NCBI GenBank assembly: GCA_902786205.1
Contig: CADABQ010000015.1
Span: 1-64,000 of the forward strand
Reading direction: 5' to 3'
From: an uncultured Lachnospiraceae bacterium
GTDB taxonomy: Bacteria; Bacillota; Clostridia; Lachnospirales; Lachnospiraceae
Length of the DNA: 64,000 nt
In this document: positions 54,794-61,896 of the stretch, one piece after another
How the letters are laid out: every line of letters begins with the position of its first letter
Numbering within the stretch: position 1 is the first letter of the stretch
Made by a program: the position numbers and the translations under genes
Notes under the pieces: generated by a model
What the model saw: only the letters and a program-made list of their open reading frames with translations
Database searches by the model: none
Told to the model about the DNA's origin: nothing

Positions 54794-56660
54794 TGCAAAG
54801 CAACCAGGAAGAATGGGTGGACCAGGAAGAATGGGTGGACCAGGAAGAGGAATGGCACCAGGAGAGAAGGCAAAAGATTTTAAAGGAACATTTAAAAAGA
54901 TTGTTTCGTATATAGGAAATTATAAATTCGGTGTGATTGGAGTTATGATTTTCGCAATTTGTTCGACTGTGTTTAATGTTGCTGGACCAAAAATATTAGG
55001 TAAAGCAACGACTGCATTGGCAGAAGGTCTTGGTAGAAAAATAGCAGGAACTGGTGGCATGGATTTTGACTACATTGGAAAAGTTCTTCTATTTGTATTA
55101 TGCCTTTACTTATTGGGTGCAGCGTTCAATTTCTTACAAGGCTGGATCATGACGGGAATTACACAGAAAATATGCTATCGACTGAGAAAAGAGATTTCTG
55201 AAAAGATAAATCGAATGCCAATGAAATATTTTGAAAGTCGTACGTATGGTGAAGTGTTATCTAGAATTACAAACGATATTGATACATTAGGAATGGGATT
55301 GAATCAGAGTGTTACACAGATCATTACTTCTGTCTCCACTATGATAGGTGTATTGGTTATGATGCTTAGCATTTCTCCGGTTATGACTTTGATTACCGTT
55401 GTAGTATTACCAATTTCTTTGGGATTGATTTCTTTAGTAGTTAAGAAATCACAAAAATATTTTAAGACACAGCAGGAATATCTTGGACGTATTAATGGAC
55501 AGGTAGAAGAAGTATTTGGTGGACATTTAGTTATAAAAGTTTTCAACAAAGAAAAGGAGTCTGTAGAAGAATTTAAAAATACAAACGCAGTTTTATATGA
55601 TTCTGCGTGGAAGTCACAGTTTTTATCTGGTATGATGCAACCAATTATGATGTTTGTAGGTAATCTTGGATATGTGGCGGTAGCAGTATCTGGTGGATAT
55701 CTGGCAATCAAAAAGGTAATTACCGTTGGTGATATTCAGGCATTTATCCAGTATGTAAAGAACTTTACACAGCCAATTCAGCAGTTGGCACAGGTGACAA
55801 ATCAGGTACAGTCTATGGCCGCCGCCGCAGAGCGTGTATTTGATTTGTTAGAGGAAGAAGAGGAAGAACAAATTGTTTCCAATCCAACAAAGTTAGAACA
55901 AATAGAAGGTAAAGTATCTTTTGAACATGTTCATTTTGGCTATGATCCTGAAAAGATTATCATAAATGATTTTAACTGTGAAGTGGAACCTGGACAAACG
56001 GTTGCAATTGTAGGACCAACTGGTGCAGGAAAGACAACAATGGTAAAATTGCTGATGCGTTTCTATGATGTAAATGAAGGTTGTATCAAGGTAGATGGAC
56101 ATGATATCCGAACCTTTAATCGACTGGATTTACGTGATGCATTTGGAATGGTGTTGCAGGATACTTGGTTGTTCAAAGGAACGATTATGGAAAATATTCG
56201 TTATGGTCGATTGGATGCAACCGATGAAGAAGTAATTGCAGCAGCCAAAGCAGCGCATGCACATCATTTTATCCAGACATTGCCAGATGGATATGATATG
56301 GAATTAAACGAGGATGCTAGTAACGTATCACAGGGACAAAAACAGTTATTGACGATTGCGCGTGCTATTTTGGCAGACAATCCAATTATGATATTGGATG
56401 AGGCTACCAGTTCAGTAGATACACGAACAGAGGAACGAATTCAGAGGGCCATGAATAACCTGATGAAAGGAAGAACTAGTTTTGTAATCGCTCACCGTTT
56501 ATCTACGATTAAAGATGCCGATGTAATACTGGTAATGAAGGAAGGAGACATAATAGAACAAGGAAACCACGAAACCTTACTTGCACAAAATGGCTTTTAC
56601 GCAAACCTCTATAACTCACAATTTGCCGATTCCTACGAGCGGTGCGCAGACGAAGTATAA
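54768..56660 (+). CDS. ABC exporter half-transporter, catalytic partner
   Basis: A 630-aa half-transporter. The N-terminus is a low-complexity Gly/Met/Arg/Pro tail (GRMGGPGRMGGPGRG), then six membrane segments (~45-340) and the nucleotide domain (~370-620). Walker A is GPTGAGKTT, Walker B MILDEATSSVD with the catalytic Glu, and the H-loop IAHRLST. The signature is NVSQGQKQ, with Gln for the first Gly, as in heterodimeric exporters. Its last six residues and stop codon fall in the 115-bp repeat that follows. Confidence 0.93.
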   Translation: MKSMKSMSSAKQPGRMGGPGRMGGPGRGMAPGEKAKDFKGTFKKIVSYIGNYKFGVIGVMIFAICSTVFNVAGPKILGKATTALAEGLGRKIAGTGGMDFDYIGKVLLFVLCLYLLGAAFNFLQGWIMTGITQKICYRLRKEISEKINRMPMKYFESRTYGEVLSRITNDIDTLGMGLNQSVTQIITSVSTMIGVLVMMLSISPVMTLITVVVLPISLGLISLVVKKSQKYFKTQQEYLGRINGQVEEVFGGHLVIKVFNKEKESVEEFKNTNAVLYDSAWKSQFLSGMMQPIMMFVGNLGYVAVAVSGGYLAIKKVITVGDIQAFIQYVKNFTQPIQQLAQVTNQVQSMAAAAERVFDLLEEEEEEQIVSNPTKLEQIEGKVSFEHVHFGYDPEKIIINDFNCEVEPGQTVAIVGPTGAGKTTMVKLLMRFYDVNEGCIKVDGHDIRTFNRLDLRDAFGMVLQDTWLFKGTIMENIRYGRLDATDEEVIAAAKAAHAHHFIQTLPDGYDMELNEDASNVSQGQKQLLTIARAILADNPIMILDEATSSVDTRTEERIQRAMNNLMKGRTSFVIAHRLSTIKDADVILVMKEGDIIEQGNHETLLAQNGFYANLYNSQFADSYERCADEV

Positions 56661-56901
56661 GTGTGCGTGCAAGCTGGCTTGCAAAGCACACTTGTGCTTC
56701 GGCTGCATAGCGCGACAGCGCGTCATGAGCATGGAGTGAAGCGGAATGCGAATGAAAACCGCGAGAAGGAAAAGAAGAAAGAAAAGGCGGTGCGCAGACG
56801 AAGTATAAGTGTGCGAGCAAGCTGGCTTGCAAAGCACAGTTGTGCTTCGGCTGTATAGCGCGACAGCGCGACATGAGCATGGAGTGGAGCGGAATGCGAA
56901 T
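56639..56901 (+). repeat. Direct repeat pair, 115 bp, period 148
   Basis: Copies lie at 56639-56753 and 56787-56901 and differ at 5 positions by eye. Each has a strong hairpin: AAGTGTGC and TGCAAGC arms facing GCTTGCA and GCACACTT, a GCGC/GCGC stem, and the end motif AGTGAAGCGGAATGCGAAT. That end motif resembles the dispersed repeat at 9439 and 15083. Copy 1 encodes the C-terminal RCADEV and stop of the ABC gene. Between the copies is a purine-rich 33-base spacer. Confidence 0.9.
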
Positions 56902-56921
56902 AAACCTGTAAGAGAATAATG

Positions 56922-56969
56922 AGGAGACCAAAGTACAGATACGATGTACCATGGTCTCCTTTTTGTTTT
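56922..56969 (+). terminator. Intrinsic terminator after the exporter operon
   Basis: AGGAGACCA (56922-56930) pairs with TGGTCTCCT (56952-56960), with an inner GTAC/GTAC pair and a T-rich tail. Confidence 0.92.
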
Positions 56970-57149
56970 ATAGGATAGGTCAAATTGTCCTAAATGGTTC
57001 TGAAAATGAACTTTTCAATACAAAAGTGAACCTTAAACAAAAAATAAACTTTTTGACAAAAACACTTGAACTTTTTTGGGGAGCGTGTATAATAAAAAAC
57101 AAGAAAAATGAACTTTAGAAACCAGACTTATTTTTGTTAGGAGAAAATA

Positions 57150-57312
57150 ATGTACTCTCGGAGTCTCTTTGTGCCTGATTTTGCAAAATGTTTTTTTGTC
57201 AGATATGCACAAATTTATGAGGCGTACGTGGAGCGTACGTTGAATTAAATTTGTGTATAGCTGGCGGAAAAACAGTCGCAAAAGTGGGTGCAAGGGAGAC
57301 TCCGAGAGTACA
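57150..57312 (+). repeat. Palindromic intergenic element, copy B
   Basis: 163 bp with perfect 18-bp ends: ATGTACTCTCGGAGTCTC (57150-57167) and its reverse complement (57295-57312). Inner pairs include CAGATATGCACAAATTTA with TAAATTTGTGTATAGCTG, and GCGTACGT pairs at the tip. Copy A is at 12294-12438. It lies 24 bases before the XRE-aminotransferase start. Confidence 0.88.
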
Positions 57313-57335
57313 TAATAATTGAAAGGAGGTATCTT

Positions 57336-58832
57336 ATGGAGAGTGTCACTTTTGCAGAACGATTAAAAGAAGCAATGAGTAACAAGGATATGAAGCAAGT
57401 TGATTTGCTTCGATTGGCAGAGGCGAAAGAGATAAAGCTTGGTAAGAGTCAGGTCAGCCAATATGTAAGTGGAAAAGCTGTACCAAGAGAAAATATTGGT
57501 ACATTTTTAGCGAATGTATTGGATGTGGATATGGAATGGTTATATGGGAAAAAGCAAAAAGAGGATAAACAAATAAATGTGTCAAAACAATATGGTTCAG
57601 TAGAAAGGGGAAGTACAATGCGTACATTTAAAAAATCAGCAAAATTAGATCATGTTTTATATGATGTAAGAGGTCCTGTTGTAGATGAAGCAAACAGAAT
57701 GGAAGAGGCAGGAACACATGTCTTAAAGTTAAATATTGGAAATCCTGCACCATTTGGTTTTCGTACACCGGATGAGGTTGTATATGACATGCAGCGACAG
57801 TTAGTAGATTGCGAAGGTTATTCGGCTTCAAAGGGTCTTTTTTCTGCTAGAAAGGCGATTATGCAATATGCACAGATTAAAGGATTACCAAATATTTCGG
57901 TAGAGGATATTTTTACTGGAAATGGTGTCAGCGAATTGATTAATCTAAGTATGTCTGCATTACTTGACAATGGAGATGAAGTGTTGGTTCCTGCACCAGA
58001 TTATCCTCTTTGGACGGCATGTGTTACCTTAGCGGGAGGAAAAGCCGTTCACTATATTTGTGATGAGGAGTCAGAGTGGTATCCGGATATAGAGGATATG
58101 AGAAAGAAGATTACAGATAAGACAAAGGCAATTGTTATTATTAACCCAAACAATCCAACAGGAGCCTTGTATCCCAAAGAAGTGTTACAGGATATTGTGC
58201 AACTTGCCAGAGAACATCAGCTTATTATTTTCTCAGATGAAATTTATGACCGTTTGGTAATGGATGGAGAGGAACATGTATCCATCGCTTCTATGGCACC
58301 AGATGTATTCTGTGTTACCTTTAGTGGTTTATCAAAATCTCATATGATTGCTGGTTATCGAATTGGCTGGATGGTACTAAGTGGCAATAAAAATGTGGCA
58401 AAAGATTATATAGAAGGATTGAATATGTTGTCCAATATGCGGTTATGTTCCAATGTGCCTGCACAGTCTATTGTACAGACTGCATTAGGAGGACATCAAA
58501 GTGTAAATAACTACATTGTTCCGGGAGGAAGAATCTACGAGCAAAGAGAGTATATTTACCAAGCATTGAATGATTTGCCAGGGGTAAGTGCTGTAAAACC
58601 AAAGGCTGCATTTTATATATTCCCTAAGATTGATACGAAAAAGTTCAATATAGTAAATGACGAAAAGTTTGCACTTGATTTATTAAGAGAGAAAAAGATT
58701 TTGATTGTACATGGTGGTGGGTTTAACTGGGAGCAGCCGGATCATTTCCGAGTTGTGTATTTACCACGTATTGAAGTGTTAAAAGATGCAATCGAAAAAA
58801 TGGGAGATTTTCTTAGCTATTATAGACAATAA
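57336..58832 (+). CDS. XRE helix-turn-helix fused to a class I/II aminotransferase
   Basis: A 498-aa fusion, started at ATG 57336 behind AAAGGAGG; an upstream in-frame start at 57288 reads through a repeat. Residues ~1-75 are an XRE/HTH_3 domain (FAERLKEAMSNKDMKQVDLL, KSQVSQYVSGKAVP). From ~100 a full fold I aminotransferase follows, with NPNNPTGALYP and the PLP Lys in FSGLSKSHMIAGYRIGWM. The enzyme part resembles alanine aminotransferase (AlaA). This could be a metabolite-sensing regulator or an enzyme that regulates its own gene. It differs from GntR-type MocR proteins in the DNA-binding domain. Confidence 0.9.
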   Translation: MESVTFAERLKEAMSNKDMKQVDLLRLAEAKEIKLGKSQVSQYVSGKAVPRENIGTFLANVLDVDMEWLYGKKQKEDKQINVSKQYGSVERGSTMRTFKKSAKLDHVLYDVRGPVVDEANRMEEAGTHVLKLNIGNPAPFGFRTPDEVVYDMQRQLVDCEGYSASKGLFSARKAIMQYAQIKGLPNISVEDIFTGNGVSELINLSMSALLDNGDEVLVPAPDYPLWTACVTLAGGKAVHYICDEESEWYPDIEDMRKKITDKTKAIVIINPNNPTGALYPKEVLQDIVQLAREHQLIIFSDEIYDRLVMDGEEHVSIASMAPDVFCVTFSGLSKSHMIAGYRIGWMVLSGNKNVAKDYIEGLNMLSNMRLCSNVPAQSIVQTALGGHQSVNNYIVPGGRIYEQREYIYQALNDLPGVSAVKPKAAFYIFPKIDTKKFNIVNDEKFALDLLREKKILIVHGGGFNWEQPDHFRVVYLPRIEVLKDAIEKMGDFLSYYRQ

Positions 58833-58883
58833 AGTGTATATTTTACCATGAAAAGATAGAATACAAATGATAGTTTTACTTTT

Positions 58884-58926
58884 AGAAAGAAGATGTAGCA
58901 GAACGGAACACCTTCTTTCTTTTTTA
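58884..58926 (+). terminator. Intrinsic terminator after the XRE-aminotransferase gene
   Basis: AGAAAGAAG (58884-58892) pairs with CTTCTTTCT (58912-58920), with extra TGT/ACA pairing and a T run to 58926. The rest of the 326-base gap to 59158 shows only a GATAC/GTATC hairpin near 59070. Confidence 0.9.
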
Positions 58927-59158
58927 CGCAAGTAAGGAAGCAAAGTATCTATCATGGGAAAGTAAAAAAATATATTGTTGTAGTTTCCATGCATAATTCT
59001 ATTGTGTTATACTAAAAGTAATAAGGGAGAAAAAATATCAGGGACGTTATCCGGATACAGTGATAAGATACTTTTGGTTGGTATCAATTGTGAAACAGAA
59101 GGAAGAGATATGAAACACCATGCTTGTGTGATAGAGGAATATAGAGAGGAAGGTTTAG

Positions 59159-60322
59159 ATGGAAAAAACTAGAAAAAAAAGAATTATGGCAATGGGAATG
59201 GTAGTGGTAATGGCATTTGCAGCCAAGGGTATGCCAAGTGCCATAGAGGCGAGGTCCGAAGGTGTAAAGGATTTAAAGAATATAACTATTACAAAGACGA
59301 TTTCTTTAGGTCAGGGATATAAGAAAAAGATTGCATTGGTAAATGTACCTGCAAAAGTAAGAATCACTTATACTTCAAAAAATAAGAATATTGCTACCAT
59401 AAGCAAAAAGGGGATTGTGACAGCAAAAAAAACAGGTAGAACGGTTATTTATGTGAAATTTACATACAATAAGAAGAATGTTGTGAAGCGTTGTAACGTA
59501 ACTGTCAAGAAGGCGGTTAAAAAAGTTCAATTACAGGAAAAAGTCATTTTCTTAAGAGAAGGAAGTTCATACGATATTACAAAAAAGAACAAAGTGACGA
59601 TTTTACCTGCTAATGCAGGTAAGACGGTATCTTATACTTCTTCCAAAAAATCTGTTGCAATCGTAACCCAAAAAGGAAAAGTAACGGCCAAAAAAGCTGG
59701 GACAGCAAAGATTACTGTAAAGGCACAGGATGGTTCCGAAAAAAAAGCAGTATTAATTGTAACGATAACAAAGAAAACAGTGCAGAACGTGCCAACTGCA
59801 GAAGCAACAAAAAAGCCAAGTACCTCCCCAACACCAAACGTAACAATGGAGCTTGGAACAACACCATCTCCAGTTCCAACCTTAACTGCAATTATAACAC
59901 CGGAAACAACCGCAATTCCAGGCGAAACAATAGAACCAACTCCATCAATCGGACCAACGAGTAACAGGCAGATTTCAAAAGATTTTGGAGTAGAAGAGCT
60001 TAAGAGGGGACCTAAGTTTAAAGCAACCTATCAATCTGGAAAAGAAAAGATTTATGAAGTGGATCCGGTTAGTTTGAAAGAGTATTATAAAGGTAAAACA
60101 GATAGTATAGCATACACAGTTACAGAAATAGATCCCCATTCTGGAGAGCAAAACACAGAGAAAAAAACAGTTATTGCAGAGGAATATGGTTTGTTTGGGG
60201 TTGAACTTAAAGTGGATGAGTTTGTATGTATAGCAAATGCAAGTTTTTCTACTTTAAAATGCAATGTTACTGTAACAACGACAAGTTCAGAAATTACAAA
60301 TCTTGCTTTTGTAGATTTCTAA
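59159..60322 (+). CDS. Secreted Big_2 (bacterial Ig-like) domain protein, short form
   Basis: A 387-aa secreted protein. It has a signal peptide (RIMAMGMVVVMAFAAKGMPS), then two Big_2-type repeats (about 38-118, TSKNKNIATISKKGIVTAKK; and 122-205, TSSKKSVAIVTQKGKVTAKK), a Pro/Thr-rich linker (~210-265) and a C-terminal domain (~270-387, FKATYQSGKEKIYEVDPVSL). It is closely paralogous to the product at 61897 at both ends but lacks its long central region. No sortase motif is seen. A role in adhesion or the cell envelope is inferred. The ribosome site is AGGAAGG. Confidence 0.85.
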   Translation: MEKTRKKRIMAMGMVVVMAFAAKGMPSAIEARSEGVKDLKNITITKTISLGQGYKKKIALVNVPAKVRITYTSKNKNIATISKKGIVTAKKTGRTVIYVKFTYNKKNVVKRCNVTVKKAVKKVQLQEKVIFLREGSSYDITKKNKVTILPANAGKTVSYTSSKKSVAIVTQKGKVTAKKAGTAKITVKAQDGSEKKAVLIVTITKKTVQNVPTAEATKKPSTSPTPNVTMELGTTPSPVPTLTAIITPETTAIPGETIEPTPSIGPTSNRQISKDFGVEELKRGPKFKATYQSGKEKIYEVDPVSLKEYYKGKTDSIAYTVTEIDPHSGEQNTEKKTVIAEEYGLFGVELKVDEFVCIANASFSTLKCNVTVTTTSSEITNLAFVDF

Positions 60323-60451
60323 AGATAATAAGAGTTTGCAGGATATCGTATTGAAAAATTACACTGTGGCGTTTTGGTTTGATAGCAATATGTCAGTATA
60401 TTGGATTGCAAGAATATATAGTACAAAATGAAAAAATAGAAAATAGATAAG

Positions 60452-60525
60452 AAAAGAGTCTGGTTTTTATCGGATATGCTCCCTGTCATGTGAGGGAGTT
60501 ATCCTCAATAACACAGACTCTTTTT
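60452..60525 (+). terminator. Intrinsic terminator after the short Big_2 gene
   Basis: AAAAGAGTCTG (60452-60462) pairs with CAGACTCTTTTT (60514-60525) around a long loop with an inner CTCCCT/GAGGGAG stem. The gap 60323-60710 otherwise holds only the recombinase promoter. Confidence 0.88.
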
Positions 60526-60618
60526 GATTTATAGGAAAGTGTATCTTATAGAATAAATCATCAAAGTGCATGAGTTGCGAAAAAGTTTAGTGTACTTAGT
60601 TTTTTTGAAATTCTGTAA

Positions 60619-60646
60619 TTGTATAAAAAAGCAATGATATTATATA
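60619..60646 (+). promoter_or_regulatory. Possible recombinase promoter
   Basis: -35 TTGTAT (60619-60624), a 16-bp spacer and -10 TATATA (60641-60646), in very AT-rich DNA, 65 bases before the start. Confidence 0.45.
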
Positions 60647-60710
60647 GTATATAATGAAATGTTTTGGAAAAATTATATATTATTATAAAAAATATTGCAG
60701 GAGGAAGAAA

Positions 60711-61607
60711 ATGAAACATATCACAGTAAAAGTTTTGAGGGAGTATAAAGAATATTTGGCGGAGGAAGAGAAAAGTGTTGCAACAATTAACAAATATATT
60801 AGCGATATTAGAAAATTAGTAGATTTTGCAAATGGAAGGAAAATTACTAAGCGATTGATGATTGCGTATAAAGATTATTTGAGAAAGGAAAAAGAGTATA
60901 AGACCAGTAGTATAAATTCCTATTTGGTGGCAGCCAATCGTTTGTTTGAATATTTAGGTTGGTATGAATGTAAAGTGAAAACGTATAAGATTCAGCAAAA
61001 AATATTTACACCAGAAAATAGAGAATTGACAAAAGAAGAATATGAAAAACTGGTAAATGCTGCGAAGCATTTGAAAAAAACAAGGATATGTTTGATTTTG
61101 CAAACCTTGTGTGCTACTGGAATACGGGTTAGTGAATTGTCCGCATTTACGGTTCGCGGGGTAAAAAGAGGTGTAATAGATATTTATAACAAGGGAAAAG
61201 AGCGGCAGATATTATTGTCAAAAGAGTTGCAGAGGATATTATTGCGATATATCAACGAAAAGGCAATAAAAAGTGGACCTGTTTTTTGTACGTCTATGGG
61301 AAAACCTGTGGATCGTACAAGTATATGGCGGGAAATGAAACAATTGTGCAAAGTGGCAGAAGTAGAGGAGGAAAAGGTATTTCCACATAACTTGCGTCAT
61401 TTGTTTGCAAAAACTTTTTATGAATTGAACAGAGATATAGCAAAACTTGCAGATATATTGGGACATAGCAGTATCAATACAACGAGAATTTATATGCGAA
61501 CCTCTGGTTGTGAACATAGAAAACAATTAGAGTTATTACAGTTAGTTTTTGGATATGAAACCGAATCTGGGGAAATACAACATAATGATAATTATGTTGC
61601 TACATAA
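60711..61607 (+). CDS. Tyrosine recombinase (probable DNA invertase)
   Basis: A 298-aa XerC/D-like recombinase. ATG 60711 has GGAGG upstream; an in-frame ATG at 60654 lacks one. The N-terminal SAM-like core-binding domain (~5-85) is followed by the catalytic domain (~105-285). The catalytic set is complete: Arg in TGIRVSEL, Lys in NKGKERQ, HNLRH (HxxR), LGHSS and the Tyr in TRIYMR. No transposon or phage genes adjoin it. Its last codons lie in the left inverted repeat of the segment downstream, so it very likely inverts that segment. Confidence 0.93.
   Translation: MKHITVKVLREYKEYLAEEEKSVATINKYISDIRKLVDFANGRKITKRLMIAYKDYLRKEKEYKTSSINSYLVAANRLFEYLGWYECKVKTYKIQQKIFTPENRELTKEEYEKLVNAAKHLKKTRICLILQTLCATGIRVSELSAFTVRGVKRGVIDIYNKGKERQILLSKELQRILLRYINEKAIKSGPVFCTSMGKPVDRTSIWREMKQLCKVAEVEEEKVFPHNLRHLFAKTFYELNRDIAKLADILGHSSINTTRIYMRTSGCEHRKQLELLQLVFGYETESGEIQHNDNYVAT
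61577..61599 (+). repeat. Left recombination site (IR-L) of the invertible segment
   Basis: A 23-bp site whose arms ACAACATA and TATGTTG flank an asymmetric centre ATGATAAT. It is an exact inverted copy of 61795-61817. It overlaps the last codons of the recombinase gene. Confidence 0.9.
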
Positions 61608-61794
61608 CAAAACTTTATAAATCAAATATTATCACATTTTACAATCTTTTTCAACCCTTTTTGTTTTTGTGTGTTTATTTTTGTGTGTTATGCCATATCA
61701 TGAATATGCAGTTTTAAATTTTACATTTTATTACTTCTTTATGATTTTGCATCTAATAAAATTGTTTCTGTTTGCAATATATCTTTCCTATTTA
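61600..61794. other. Invertible segment, 195 bp
   Basis: Very AT-rich DNA with no gene, enclosed by a 23-bp perfect inverted repeat and lying between the recombinase and the long Big_2 gene. The only good promoter inside is on the minus strand and points to the recombinase. No good plus-strand promoter was found, so the present state would be OFF for the Big_2 gene. Confidence 0.8.
61626..61654 (-). promoter_or_regulatory. Promoter inside the invertible segment, now facing left
   Basis: On the minus strand: -35 TTGAAA (61654-61649), a 17-bp spacer and -10 TAATAT (61631-61626). GATAAT with a 15-bp spacer is an alternative. Inversion would turn it towards the gene at 61897. Confidence 0.7.
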
Positions 61795-61817
61795 CAACAT
61801 AATTATCATTATGTTGT
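61795..61817 (+). repeat. Right recombination site (IR-R) of the invertible segment
   Basis: The exact reverse complement of 61577-61599; the centre reads ATTATCAT. It lies 79 bases before the ATG of the long Big_2 gene. Confidence 0.9.
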
Positions 61818-61862
61818 AAATGGGGAGGGTGGGACCGACAGAAAGAACGAAAGCTCAACGCA

Positions 61863-61881
61863 TTTTATGCATAGCATAAAA
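61863..61881 (+). other. Hairpin abutting the ribosome site of the long Big_2 gene
   Basis: TTTTATGC pairs with GCATAAAA around ATA, directly before AAAGGAGG. It could affect translation or mRNA stability. It is outside the invertible segment and so is in the transcript only when the promoter faces right. Confidence 0.5.
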
Positions 61882-61896
61882 AAAGGAGGAAATTTT

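Noticed and set aside
56509..56983. Several overlapping open frames on both strands after the exporter operon
   Set aside because: They are made by the 115-bp repeat, show near-identical translations of its two copies, and have no start signals.
60711..61607. Recombinase as an integrated phage or conjugative element integrase
   Set aside because: No phage, plasmid or transfer genes and no tRNA target are near. The adjacent short inverted repeats and promoter fit an inversion switch better.
61600..61794. Direct-repeat (excision) reading of the two 23-bp sites
   Set aside because: Each site is nearly palindromic, so orientation could be mistaken. The 8-bp centre is asymmetric (ATGATAAT against ATTATCAT), which places the sites in inverted orientation.
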